Shown here one piece after another: positions 1 through 11,073 of a DNA stretch of 64,000 nt (position 1 is its first letter; each line of letters starts with the position of its first letter). Made by a program: the position numbers and the translations under genes. This DNA is from Amoebophrya sp. A120 (lineage: Eukaryota > Sar > Dinophyceae > Syndiniales > Amoebophryaceae), in contig CAJINV010000004.1 in NCBI GenBank assembly GCA_905178155.1, forward strand, positions 4,706,518 through 4,770,517. Direction: 5' to 3'. Below the pieces are notes generated by a model. That model worked only from the letters and a program-made list of their open reading frames with translations, was not told the DNA's origin and ran no database searches.

Positions 1-3000
1 GAGCAAGTTGTGCTTGATCTGACCACTACCCCCACACCCAGCACCTTTTCATCAACGAGCCAAACGAAAATCGTTCTCCAGAACGACCACGGCCACAACC
101 ACTCCCGTGCCCTCCAGACCGACAACAGTGCGCGGGGCAGCATCAGTGCCATTTCCGCGCGGTCCTGGGCGATCCGAAACGATGAAGTGATGGAGTACGG
201 CTGGCGGATCGCGGAGCTGAACTTTTACGAAGACGCCGCCTGCAGCAAGAAACTGGAGCCCGTTCGCAACGTGCAGGGACCCACGGACGTGGACTACGCG
301 ACCGCGATTTCGTCTTCCATGCGAGTCGTCCCGCCAAACTGCATATGCGTTTTTGCATCCCAAGTATCGTAGTGCTGCTGGTTTTCGCATTTTTACAAAT
401 TTTCCCAAGAAAGCGAAGGTCAAAGACACAGTTTGAGTTTGTAATGGTGATGCAGGTAAGAACAATGGAATGTTGAGAATTAGTACGACTGCGATACTTC
501 TTACTTTTGCAAGGGATACTGCCCCGGCTGGAGCCCGAATGTGGAGAACAAAGCGTACGATGTATTCTGTTCAAAAACATCCCCAGTCCAGAGCTGTCAT
601 GCAGGTTTGTAATCACAGGAATGCTTGTAATGCGCATCCCCATCGAGAGGCGCTTTCCATAGTATTTTGGCATTTGTCATTCTGGAAACAGGATCAGGAG
701 ATGGATTTGTCATGCGGATGCACTTGCTAACCTGCACTACCATACAGAGAGAAACTTGTCATGCTTGACTCCCGGGGGGGACGGCGTCTTCGGGTTGATC
801 AATATGATCACCCACGCCCCCCTTGCACAGCATTGTGAATCTAATTGTAATTTGCTTGCTGTTGCTTTGTATGATTTGTATGACTCCTCATTAAAAAGCT
901 TTTGTATTATTTCGTTTCGTAATTGGCTGCAAAAGAAAAAGATCGTATGGCTTCGTATCGTCAAAGGAAAGGAGAAAAAGCTCGCATTACTTCGTATCGT
1001 ATTGCCTCCGAAGGAGCTTGATCGCAAATTCGTACGCTCCTCATGCTGAAAGGTCCGATCTTCCCTGCTGCTCCCTCCCGCGTTCCCACGTAGATATAGG
1101 TCTCTACCCTTTTACTTCCTCCTTGTCGTCTCGCTTACTTCTGGAATCCTTGTAGCGCTAGGTAGCGGATCCCGCATGGCTTGCAGGGGCAGTTGTTTCT
1201 TTTTTTTCCGTCTTGCCAGCGGGCTGATCGGGGTGGGCAGATAGATGCTAACTATAGTATACATGGTCGCCATTTGCATTTACTTTACGTTTACGGCCAT
1301 ACCTTCACAGCTTGCCGGTGCTAATTACATAGTTTTCTCTCTCGAGGCCTTCTCTCCTCGTTCCTCATTTTCTCCTTTCCCTTAACTTTTCGCTGGTCTA
1401 TCAATTATCCGGCCTTCACCCCGGGTCCCAGCTGTTCGCGTTTTTCCTCCCGGCTGCTGTGCTCCTGTGTACCAATGTTATTTATCGTTTGGGCCTTCGC
1501 TCCCGCTTTTCTAGCTATTTTACTGTACTTACTACATCCGTGTTTAAGCTCCTGTCTACCTACACACACTTTTCAACCCTTCGGGGGGGAGGCCTTCATC
1601 CCTCCTTACATATCTTCTTGTTTCTTTCTTCTTGTTTCCGTCGGTCGCGCATGTGCGATGTTACCTGCTCGGAGTCTTTTGTTTTCCATGCGACTCCGCA
1701 GCCTCCTTGCACAGGTTTGTCATGATTGTCTCTTCAAGTCTGATGACTTGATTTGGTGCACGCACATTCGAGATCGGTGGGGCGAGGGAGGGACTCAAGC
1801 CAAAAAAAAAAATTCACCTGATACACAATGTCCCGCCCGTAGTAGCACAGTCTGTTTATGTCATGCTTGACTCCCAAAACTTCTGGACTTGTGTTGCAGA
1901 CTTCCCAACTTGATCAGGGGTGGGGACGTTTTTACACAGGATGCGACGGCATGCAAAACACGTTTTGGCAGTCGCGGTGCTGCCCCTGCCGGCGGTGGGA
2001 GGCGTACCTGGGCGCGGATTTCGGGAAGCCGGTGGTGCTGCGCTGCATCGTGATCAACCAGTCGTCCAACCGCGAGTACGCCGCCCGGGCCATCGCGGTT
2101 TCGAAAGAGCAAAGCATCCCGGACCCGATCACGGGCACCTTGTGGACGGTGGTCACCTCCTTCAACGACGTGCCCCCGGGGCACTACATGGGGTTCACGG
2201 GGATCGAGGCCGGGCAGGTGTATGGAAGCGTCAGGTTTGAAATCGACAAAGTTGAAATGATTTGTCATGCATAAAATGCAAGGCATGAAGTGCCTGTCTT
2301 GCTGGCATGGCAAGTGAGGCAGATTGTGAGCCTATTTAGGGTTTGCGATAGAGCTGCTAAAGGAGCATGACAAAAGCTGTCTTCATCTGTGCCCAAACAG
2401 CATGACAAATTGGATTCCGGTGCTCCTAAAATTGATATTTACATTGCTTGACTTCCGGGTTCTGGTAACGCATACCCCCGGCGACAGGTGACCTTGACAG
2501 GTGACCTTGACAGGTGGTCGTGACAGGTAGGCGCGACAGGTGGCCGCGACAGGTGGCCGCGACTGACAGGTGAGCGCGACAGGTGAACGCCCTTCCCCCA
2601 CTAGCGTTTTGCGCACTAAGCCACTATGCGCGCGCCTGGTGTGAGGCGAGGGGCGGACGCTGTCCGCCCCGATGCCGAACACCCCTCCCCCACTAGTGCT
2701 TCGCGCACTAAGCCACTATGCGCGCGCCTGGTGTGAGGCGAGGGGCGGACGCTGTCCGCCCCGATGCCGAACACCCTTCCCCCACTAGCGCCACTAGGGA
2801 TGGGCACAAGGCCCCAGTGTGGGGACCCTGTCCCCACGCGTGGACCTTGTTTGTCATGCACCGCTTGGAAGTTGGGCTTCCAACTGGTATCGATTGTATG
2901 CATGACAAACTATTTCAACTTTGACGATTTCAAACCTGGCACATCCATAAGGTGACCCTGGACTTCATCCGCACGCCGGGGAAGCACTGCTACGGCGAGG

Positions 3001-5141
3001 TGTACGGGCCCGTGTTCCAAAACGTGCCCGACGCGATATGCAATGCAAAAGCATCGTACTAGTATAAATTGCATTACAAAAAGAAAAACAAATTAGCCCA
3101 GCATTACAAATCGAATTTGTAACGCTGTTTCACCTTGAAAAAGGGATTTCGATTTGTAATGCATAAACGCAATTACTACGAGTACGATACTTTTGCACAG
3201 GATACGCGATCTCCGCCTGCAATGTGGACTCCAGTTGCCAGGGCGTCTACGATCGCAGCTGCGACCGGCTGCCGGTCCTTGTCACGCTGGAAAAGCCCAA
3301 GGACTACGAATATTTGAAAACGTCCCTGGTGTTGAAACAGCAAGAGCCGGAGATGGGGGAGCACGACCCGAGCCGGAAGAACGTGTACTACCAGCCGGAG
3401 TTCCGGTGGGAGCTGGCCCAAAACCACATCGTGAGCGAGATGCAGTCCGCGCCCAAGGGGGCGCGGCTGGACCGGCTGGTCGTGTCCTCGTCGACCGGTG
3501 CTATCACCACCCAGGAAATCGAGAACGTGCTCCCCGCCACGCTGCCGGCCTACCCCGCGACGCTGCAGTTCAGCATGCGGCCGCTGTACAGCAGCATCCG
3601 GTTGTGCCGGCGGGACCGCCCGCTCGGGGAGACGACCGAGGGTAGCTGCGTGTTTGTGAAAACGGGCGCGCTGACCGATTTCGTGCAGCTGGGGAATTAC
3701 CAGGTGCACCTCCCCGACGCGCGCGAGATGGCCGCCGCCGCGGACATGTACGCATTGCAAAAGAATCGCGCTTCTAGGAGAAATCGCTTGACAAATTCCC
3801 TCAGCTTGAAAAACGGAATTTCAATTTGTAGTGCTTTTTAGGTTAGGAAGTCGATTTGTCATGCATAAAAGCAATTTAGTACGAATGCGATACTTTTGCG
3901 ATGCATAACATGAACCCCGACACGATTTTGGTTTACCGCGGGCGCGAAGACGACCCGGCGGTGTGTGCGGAGCGCGCGATGACCTTCAACGCCAACATCT
4001 TCGAGTTTTTGATTCGCGAGAAGGGGGTCACGGCAACGACGAATTGCAACGTATACAAGCTGCCGCCCTTTCTCCCGCCGACGGGGCTGGCGAGGACGGA
4101 CGGAGTTTTGAACATCATCGATTTGTACTACTACCGGAATCAGACCTTTGCCACCACTATCAAATGCAAAAGTGTCTGGGTCTGGAAGATTTCTAGATTT
4201 GTCATGCATATTTTCGATGACCCGTGATGTCTGTGATGCATGCCGTAGCATCACAGATTTTTAGAGCGCTTTGTGATACCTCTGCAGCGTGAGAAATACC
4301 CTTTCCGCGTAGCACGAACTACCTAGAGTCCTCTTGCTCTTGCTGGTCATGCAACACAATTTTTTTCAGAATCCAGAGACAGCATCACAAGTTTAGAATG
4401 TTCCAGACCCAGACGCTTTTGCATTTGATAACCACCACGCCGCCACCACTGCGCCTGCGCACCAGCTCCGCGCTGCGCAGCGGCGAGAGGGTCCTGCAGA
4501 ACTCGGCCTTCCGGTTTCTACTTGTCAACTTTGTCTTCGTCACGCTGGGTATCAACAGGAAAAGTGCTAATAAATGTTAATGCCTTTCACAGAGACCGTG
4601 ACAGATCGCAGTAATGCGTGACAGCTAAATTTTTGCGAGCACGCATGCTATGCAACATAAATTGAAGGTTGGTTCTGCATGTTAGTTTATCATGTTGATG
4701 GGTAACTGCATCGAAAATTCCGTCAACGTTAGCGCTTTTTCCTGCGATATTGAGAACGGCCTCGATGTCGGGGGCCTTTACGATCGGATGGGGATATCTG
4801 TAGGCAGGGACTGGCTCGGGGAGCAGTGCTGCTGCAATATATCAGAAATTCTTCTTTTCAGAAGCACAAGGCTGTGCCGTAGTTTGTCTCAGAGTTTCCC
4901 AGGTTCAGATTGTAAGTACGCAGATGTCACCGAAGCGAGCTCTTGTTTTATCTTTTACGATGTATCATTGTTCATCTACTTTCTTTCTCTATTGTGTTTG
5001 TTGTCTATTTCCATTTTCTACATTTGTTTCACTGACTTGCCGTTGCCCAAAGAGGAAGTTCGTCTCGACGACTTGTTGCCTTTGTGGTCTACTATGCATT
5101 TACTAGCTGCTTCCATCCTTCAAAAATGTATCTACGATTGA
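1..5141 (+). CDS. Discoidin-like cysteine-containing extracellular protein, 5' partial
   Basis: The frame is open from base 1, so the gene starts upstream. Exons read as 1-342, 523-about 560, about 1945-2220, 2955-3036, 3210-3748, 3913-4157, 4436-about 4550 and about 4750 onward; every gap is an introner. The joined second and third exons read AYDGM..TFW..., then WEAYLGADFGKPVVLRCIVI, a pattern typical of F5/8 type C (discoidin) domains, which bind carbohydrate or lipid outside the cell. Later segments hold paired cysteines (ISACNVDSSCQGVYDRSCD) but no motif I recognise. The 3' end is uncertain: the frame runs to a stop at 5139-5141, but a perfect GTAAGT donor at about 4912 may begin a conventional intron. 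An extracellular adhesin-like role is inferred from the domain only. Confidence 0.7.
343..517 (+). mobile_element. Introner, family A (copy 1)
   Basis: Family A inner tips read as AAGTATCGTAGTG on the left and GACTGCGATACTT on the right. ACTGC repeats at 338-342 and 518-522; removing the element plus one repeat joins AAC TGC to CCC GGC in frame. The copy is somewhat degenerate. Confidence 0.82.
561..1944 (+). mobile_element. Introner, family B, composite of about 1.4 kb
   Basis: The left tip (AAAAACATCCCCAGTCCAGAG, about 572) and right tip (GGGGTGGGGACGTTTTTAC, about 1917-1935) match family B, but the ends lie 1.38 kb apart instead of about 280 bp. A 17-bp direct repeat (TGTCATGCTTGACTCCC) at 757-773 and 1859-1875 brackets about 1.1 kb of unrelated DNA with no convincing gene. 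The target duplication is poor. Joining GCG TAC GA to C GGC ATG keeps the discoidin frame. Confidence 0.72.
2482..2590. repeat. Short tandem GACAGGTG array inside an introner
   Basis: About ten imperfect units of 10-12 bp built on GACAGGTG(A/G)CC lie within the family C introner of the discoidin-like gene. Confidence 0.8.
2592..2790. repeat. 92-bp tandem repeat inside an introner
   Basis: The string CCCCCACTAG recurs with 92-bp spacing (CACTAG at 2599, 2691 and 2783). Two full units contain GTGAGGCGAGGGGCGGACG and its partly complementary GTCCGCCCC; a third unit is cut short. It belongs to the cargo of the family C introner. Confidence 0.85.
3037..3204 (+). mobile_element. Introner, family A (copy 2)
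   Basis: Begins TATGCAATGCAAAAGCATCG and ends CGATACTTTTGCACAGGATA. Exact duplication CGCGA (3032-3036, 3205-3209). Splicing joins CCC GAC GCG A to TC TCC GCC in frame. Confidence 0.93.
3749..3907 (+). mobile_element. Introner, family A (copy 3)
   Basis: Begins TACGCATTGCAAAAG and ends GCGATACTTTTGCGATGCATA. Exact duplication ACATG (3744-3748, 3908-3912). Splicing joins GCG GAC ATG to AAC CCC GAC in frame. Confidence 0.92.
4158..4430 (+). mobile_element. Introner, family D (copy 1)
   Basis: Begins TATCAAATGCAAAAGTGTC and ends GACGCTTTTGCATTTGATA, with the family D GTCTGGGTCTGGAA core inverted at both ends. Exact duplication ACCAC (4153-4157, 4431-4435). Splicing gives TTT GCC ACC ACC ACG CCG in frame. 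Confidence 0.94.
4551..4749 (+). mobile_element. Introner, family E (copy 1)
   Basis: Left tip TATCAACAGGAAAAGTGCTAA pairs with the inverted right tip TATCGCAGGAAAAAGCGCTAA. The duplication is weak (CTGGG/TTGAG), so the exact ends carry an uncertainty of a few bases. Joining GTC ACG CTG GGT AT to T GAG AAC keeps an open frame. Confidence 0.8.
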
Positions 5142-5869
5142 GTCAGAGGTACGTCTGCAATAACGGACCTCACGTTCTTTATCCTCTAAACCTTGCATAG
5201 CATAAAAGCATAAAGCATTTGCGTTTTACCATTTTCATTTTGCGATGATAAGTTCATCTTCAACATTCATTTTCATGCATTGTCATCTCCTTGGGAGGGG
5301 CCGAGCTCGGACTGTCTGTATACCAAGTTCAACACATGGACTACATTTTATTTGTACCTCACATCTTGACACACACCGGATCGCATTCTTGCACAAATAA
5401 GTTGGATCGAAAACTACTACACAAAAGACCTAAAGGTATCAACGATGCTAAGGCTAACAGGTCGTGTCGAGGCACACACGACGCCTCGACCACCCCTATT
5501 CGGCTCGTCTTCTTGTTATTTTATGTGCTCAGTTGTAACGTGAGCATGGCCATGTGTTCGCGGTGGACGGACCAAGTGGTGGTGAGTGGCGGTACTGTCT
5601 GTCTTCGTATCATGTCAGCAAACCTTCTACTCGCAAAACACGGCTTCGGCTTCACCTTCAGTTGGATCATGTCCATCGTGTCTTCTAGCTGTCCACAGCA
5701 GGCAATTACCGCAAGAACCGGAGTGTGTTGATTCTTCTCGTGTGGTGTTCGAAAAAAGAACACTACCACATTCACTTGTATGAGCGTTGCATCACCGGGC
5801 TTTCGCTTTCCTCTGTGTTGCGTCAGTGTCGTGCGTCAAGTTCGGAAGCCAGAAAAAAGCTGAATAAAA
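5142..5869. other. Gene-free stretch
   Basis: No supportable gene, RNA or introner seen. The last 100 bases hold a pyrimidine-rich run and an AG (GCGTCAG, about 5826) upstream of the next start codon, which could be a splice acceptor in a 5' leader. Confidence 0.5.
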
Positions 5870-8800
5870 ATGGCCCCCGCTCCTGCACCGTCTTCCTCAG
5901 CCTCCTCCGCTGGTCCAGTGCCTTCCGCAGGTACTGGTTCTGGTGCCGGTCTATCGGCAGCTGGTGCAATGTCATCTTCGTCGTCCTCAGCATCGCCCGC
6001 TCCTGCTACACTCAGTAGCAATAGCGCGAAATCCTCGGATAATGCACGTAGCCGCGCGCTCGAGTTGGCGCAGTATGTGCACGACATCCAGAAGGAGATC
6101 GAGAAGGTCTCCGTCGAAAACAAGCGTCTGAGGACGTCGTTGCTGCAGAACCTGGAGCACCGGTACGCCCGCATCTTTCGCACGACCGACCGCGTGGCGG
6201 TCATGGCGATTTTCGCGCAGTGGAAAATCATATGGAATGCAAAAGTATTCACCGTACTCGTATGAATGCATTTTCATTTACAAATTTCCTCAGCATGAGA
6301 AACAAAATTTCTAATGCTGATTTGCCTCAAGAAAAAAATCTGTAATGCATGACTGCAATGCGAGTATGTACGATACTTTTCCACAGGATAAATCATCGCG
6401 AGTAACTGCAGCTTTCGAAAGGAACTGGCAGAAGCAGAGCAGACGTTGCGCGAGGAGAAACAGGGTAAGTTCTACTTCTATTTAAAGGCGCAATAAGTGA
6501 AGACCTTGCTGACCAGAGCACGTTGTCCTTGTCGTTGGTTTGAGTTTGTGGTCACGCTCTCGTGAAAATGAAATAAGGATGCTGGAAGTAGAACAGCAAG
6601 AAGCAAAAGCAAATGCACCTCTAGCGTTGCGTGGCACGACCACGACCATTCTTGCGGGCATGTGCGGATGAAGTAAGTAGCAGAAACGAATTGTGTGAAA
6701 ATACGAGTGTGCAATCCCAATCCTATCCGAACCAGCATCATTTTTCAGGTTACGCCGTGCACATCAAGGAGCTGGAAGAGAGCCACGAGGCCGCGCAGAG
6801 CCGCAATAAGGTGCTCGAAGAGGAACTCGCAGGTGAGATGAAAAGTTTTCAAATGCTGTCTTTTAGGAAAACAAATCGTTGTTTTTGAGAAATACAGAGC
6901 AGATACAGCAACAGTGATCTCGTCTCTCATTCTCATATTAATCTCAGTTCTTCGCGACGAGCGCGCGGCCTTGGGGCGCGAAGCAGAAACCAAGCGCCAG
7001 CGCGTGGAGGAGCTCCGTCGAGCTGTGGACAACAGCACCAGCTTCATCAGCGATGTCAAAACCAAGTTGGATAGGTACTACTTATCTTCAAGAGGAGGCA
7101 TCTATTAGAATGGAAACAACACAAGCACGAACAAGCCTGAAGACCACCAACTCTTTGACGTTCGCGACAACCATGCTGTCATGTAGTTGTAACTGTAACA
7201 CTATCAAAAGAGCAGATGCAAATGGCTTTGTATTACTATGAAATCTTACTACATTGAACCTCTTTGTTGGTCTTGTATCAGCTACCAGCCGAGCGGCCTA
7301 GTCACCAGCGCCGCTCCCCCGCAGCCGGAGCCGATGCAGCGGGAAGCGGAGTTTTTGAAGCGCGAGCTGCATTTAATCCTCCAGAAATTGGATCCCTCGC
7401 ACATCGTGCCGCCGATGAACAGTATTATGATTGATGTTTGCTGAAGACTCACTACGGTTTTCTTTTCATCCACATCATCATGTAAGTAAGTCTAAGTACA
7501 AGCAGAAGCATGTAGAGTGAGGGTAGACGGACTGGTGAGCAGCGATTGAGTGGTCTTCACCACAAGAGTCGACGTCACGAATTTGATCACTGTAAGTACC
7601 TACTGCCAGAAAACCAAAACGCTCAACATCTCTCTGCAGTTCTCCCCAGCACGGGCGGCCCAGCAGCTTTCCCCGGGCTGTCAAGTGGCGGTGGCGCCGT
7701 GCCAGGAGACCACCTTCAAGGCGGCACGCTGCAACTGGTTCCCTCCATTTCGGTTGATCGACATCAATCCACCGCGCAGCGCGGCTCTGTGCCCCGGGTC
7801 TTCACGTCTGCGCAGAATGCGGTGGCGGGGGGAGAGGTGATGTTGCAGCACCAGCAGAACAACAAGGGTGCCGTCGAAGTTGATGCCACCTGCTCGTCGA
7901 ACTCGAGCTCCTCCTCGTCGTCCACAGGAGCACTGGGTAAGAACTCCAACACGGTTTTGAAGTTGGTGAAGACTACCACCACTCCAATCGGCTTTCGCTC
8001 CCCGGTGAACACTACAACCGCTCCGTGCAGTGGTCTGAACGGAGGTGCTGGTGGAGGTTCTGGTTCTCCTACTGGTGCAACCGCAGGAGGAGCAGGTGGA
8101 CCACTTGTACCTCCTTCTGGAAGCAGTGCAGCAAGCCTGATGCCGTTCGGTGGAGCAGGACAGCAGCAACAGCAGCAGCAGCAGCATCTCGTCGCACCTT
8201 CCGTTCTACTTAACCCCAATCGGTTGTCGACCGGAGCTGCAACGACTGCCGGTTCATCTTCTTCTTCTTCTTCCAGTGGTCCTGCGGCAGCACCGCCCCT
8301 GAGGAGCAGCATCAGCCGCCAAAGCACTCCCGGTGGAACGACTGGTAGTAAGAGCAACAATAAACCTGGTACTAGTCTTCTACAACTCCAGCACCAAAAT
8401 CTCAGTGGCCATCACCAGCAGCTGCTAGGCAGCACACCTCCAGACAGTTCAAAGCGGTCTGCGTCTGGCGTGCACGCAACGGCGAGCTCACCGGAGGACT
8501 CGATCGCGTCCTCTGGCGGGGGAACGACTGCGCGAAATCCACTGTTTGCGACCACGCAGCAGCAGTTACACAAAGTAAACCAGAACGTCGTCCGCGCAGC
8601 GTCGTCCTCTGCGGTACACCAGATGCAGAGTTGTTCCAGTAAAAATTTAAGGAACAGCTTCCAACTTAATCCCCGCGGGGGCAACAATAAAATGCCATCA
8701 CCGGCGGGAGCTCCTGTAACCGGGGGCGCCCCCCCGGCGGGGAGCTCTTTCGCCAACCAGACTGGCAATTACATTGGGAGCAGCTTGCTGCAGTCAGGAG

Positions 8801-9561
8801 GGATCTACCTCAGCAAGCATTCGCCCACGACAGGAGGACCTCCACCCGGAGCTGCAGCCGGCGCGGGAGCTGTAGATCTGATGCAAGAACCGTCATCGAG
8901 CACTACAGTAACAGACCACGAGGGTTGTGCTGTAACAGGTTCTTCTAGCAGCTCCAATAACGGCGGCACGGGCCGCGCAGCCCCGGTAGACAGTTCGGGG
9001 CAAGGAACGGTGGTCAATACCGCGCTGAGCATGGGCTCCGCAAAGGATACTGATAACGTGCAAGAAAATGAAATATTCAAGACAGGTTTTGGAACTACTA
9101 CCACTGCCCCAGGAGCACCACCAGCACCATCTTCCGCTACGAAGAAGATGTTTTACCGGTCGCGCTCTCCCGATCCGCTCACGAGCGCTTTGAAGCTAAA
9201 CCATGCAGGTGGAGGAGCACCAGGTGGTCCGACATCTACTTCGAGCGCAGATTTTCAACAACGGAGCAGTAGCACGTTTCATCCGAGTGAACGGAAGTGG
9301 AAGCGAGCCGGTCTCAGTCCGACGGTGGCACCTCCGAACGGTAACTCGATGGTACAACCGCACTGGTCAACAAGAGGGGTGTCGGGGACCCGAGTCGGAG
9401 CGGGTGTGGTCGTTTCGCCCCTGGACGGTGGTGGGGCAGGAGCCGGTGTCGGTACGGCACTGAACCCACACTCCGGCCTGCTTTCGACGAAACTACCAGG
9501 ACCGAACTTCCGCTTCTCGCGCCCCCTGCTACCACAACCCTCGCCACTGCATCCGCGGTGA
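5870..9561 (+). CDS. Coiled-coil protein with Ser/Gly/Gln-rich C-terminal region
   Basis: Exons: 5870-6230, 6396-6464, 6749-6832, 6948-7074, 7282-7422, 7551-7591, 7640-9561; total 2745 nt, 914 residues. The N-terminal 60 residues are Ala/Ser/Pro-rich. About residues 60-260 are charged, heptad-like helix (e.g. YVHDIQKEIEKVSVENKRL, ALGREAETKRQRVEELRRAV), suggesting a coiled coil. The last 640 residues are low-complexity Ser, Gly, Gln and Thr with polyserine and polyglutamine runs, probably disordered. The first interruption is a family A introner, and four others are GT-AG introns. The gap 7423-7550 has no GT donor yet is needed to keep the frame. I recognise no family; a scaffold or structural role is only a guess. 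Confidence 0.75.
6231..6390 (+). mobile_element. Introner, family A (copy 4)
   Basis: Begins TATGGAATGCAAAAGTATTC and ends ACGATACTTTTCCACAGGATA. Exact duplication AATCA (6226-6230, 6391-6395). Splicing joins AAA ATC A to TC GCG AGT in frame. Confidence 0.93.
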
Positions 9562-11073
9562 GAATGGCGGAGAAGCGTGTTTCGGTGTGTAGTTTCTTTT
9601 CGGAGAAGCACAAGGGTCCATTGTTGCGGCGCAAAAAGGCCGCCGAATGAGCCAAGCAGGTTGCCAAAAACTGCAAGTGAAATTCGATGGCTTTCCTAGC
9701 GCTCGCTGGCAAAATAGATATAAGAGTCTACTACTACAAGCTGTACTGTGCGCCGGAGCCCCTCTTTTATCCTCACGATTGAGGGTAGAAGGAGATTTCA
9801 ATTTCTGATTTACGTATTAATCACGCAGATGGATCATTCTCCGCCTTATTTGGTGCTGCAGACAAGCGAAACCGAAACGCAAGGCATTTAACACTCATAC
9901 AAAGTCAATAAGGCACGTTTTTTTCGCGGCCTTAGCAATGTCACGGAACAAGGATTTAATATAGAAATTGCAGTGCCTTCTGAAAATTATCGATGAAATT
10001 TTGTTGGTGTCATCATCGTTGTCCATCCGGAGACGAAACACGAGAGCTTTCCGCATTATTGAAGAAACGCAGGACCATGGACCAACATGCATTGAGATGA
10101 TGTTTTCTAGGCGATTATAATTTCCAGGCGAGGACGAGTCCGAGTCCCCTACTCCGCCCTTAATTTCGTAATCGTGTGGATGATTCTTCCACCCGGGCTT
10201 AATTGATTCCTTACCCCGGCAGAAGCTGTTCTCAAGATTCAATCACGCTGCGCCGGAACGTACTTGTTAAGTCACTCAAGGTCAACACCATCATGTCTTT
10301 ACCAAAGGCAAAGGAGTACGTGCAGGGAAGATGAGTAGACGGATCCTTCCTCGCGTCAAGAAGGAACACTGGCTCAGTGTTAGTCTGTCCGCGATGCATT
10401 TCCTGACCCTCGAGCCTTTTTATTGTGCTTGCAGCAGGTCAAGTAGCCATCGCAATAGCATCTTGTGAGTCCTTCCACAGAAAGTTCGCGATTCAAGTAG
10501 AATTTTTTCAGCTACTCTTTTGTCGCTGCTGTGGATCTCGCTACATCTTTACTAGTATGAATGTTTTCGGCACGAGCCAGACTTCTAGGCCAGCCAGAAA
10601 ATGAACAAAAGATCATGTCCTGTATGTAGATATGGCAAACGCGAATCAATTACGATCAGATCCAGATGCGAAAGAGCCTCAAGATCTGGTTCATCACCCT
10701 CTGCAAATGCAAGGGTGCATCAGCTTGCATCAAGTAGCGCCAGCTCTTCTATTTAAGGTTCAACTACCTAGTAGACAAATTGAAAAATCAAATCTTTCCT
10801 ATAACTAATTTTCGATCTTTTTAATGTGGAGGAGGTGCTGGCTGTTTTTTCATGCGACTCGAAGAAGATCCCTACGTAGATATCCCCTCCGCATCTGAAG
10901 TAGCATTTTTTCTCACTATTTCTTTATTGTCCACTTTTTTACCCTGATACGACCAAAAAAACCAAATCCAGTACGAGTAAGCAAGAGAAAATTGAAAAAA
11001 GTGTGAATAATTTCGACACCATTTACCGATAGAGCAATAATTACAATCGATTCACTCACCAGAAATTAGCTAA
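9562..11073. other. Gene-free stretch
   Basis: No introner or recognisable gene. A 115-codon minus-strand frame at 9895-10242 lacks any family signature or exon context. The 3' part is AT-rich. Confidence 0.5.

Larger units (their letters stand above)
2221..2949 (+). mobile_element. Introner, family C, expanded with tandem repeats
   Basis: Tips are TATGGAAGCGTCAGGTTTGA and, inverted, TATGGATGTGCCAGGTTTGA. The target duplication AGGTG is exact (2216-2220 and 2950-2954). The element is 729 bp against 307 bp for the other C copy at 22715; the excess is a GC-rich tandem-repeat block at about 2430-2850. Splicing joins GGG CAG GTG to ACC CTG in frame. Confidence 0.9.

Noticed and set aside
774-1858. 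A gene inside the composite family B introner
   Set aside because: Frames at 1459-1870 are short, Cys/Leu/Ser-rich, lack context and contain simple pyrimidine runs.
2482-2590. CRISPR-like repeated array
   Set aside because: Units are contiguous, short and imperfect with no spacers, and lie inside a eukaryotic introner.
4692-5141. Whole frame to 5141 as certain last exon
   Set aside because: A GTAAGT donor at about 4912 and an AT-rich, pyrimidine-rich continuation make the final third doubtful; only the part to about 4911 is well supported.
7681-8360. Overlapping minus-strand frames of 168-198 codons
   Set aside because: Shadows of the Ser/Gly/Gln-rich exon 7640-9561; composition mirrors it (Cys/Leu runs from polyglutamine).
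9895-10242. 115-codon minus-strand frame
   Set aside because: No homology that I recognise and no neighbouring exon; kept only as part of a gene-free stretch.
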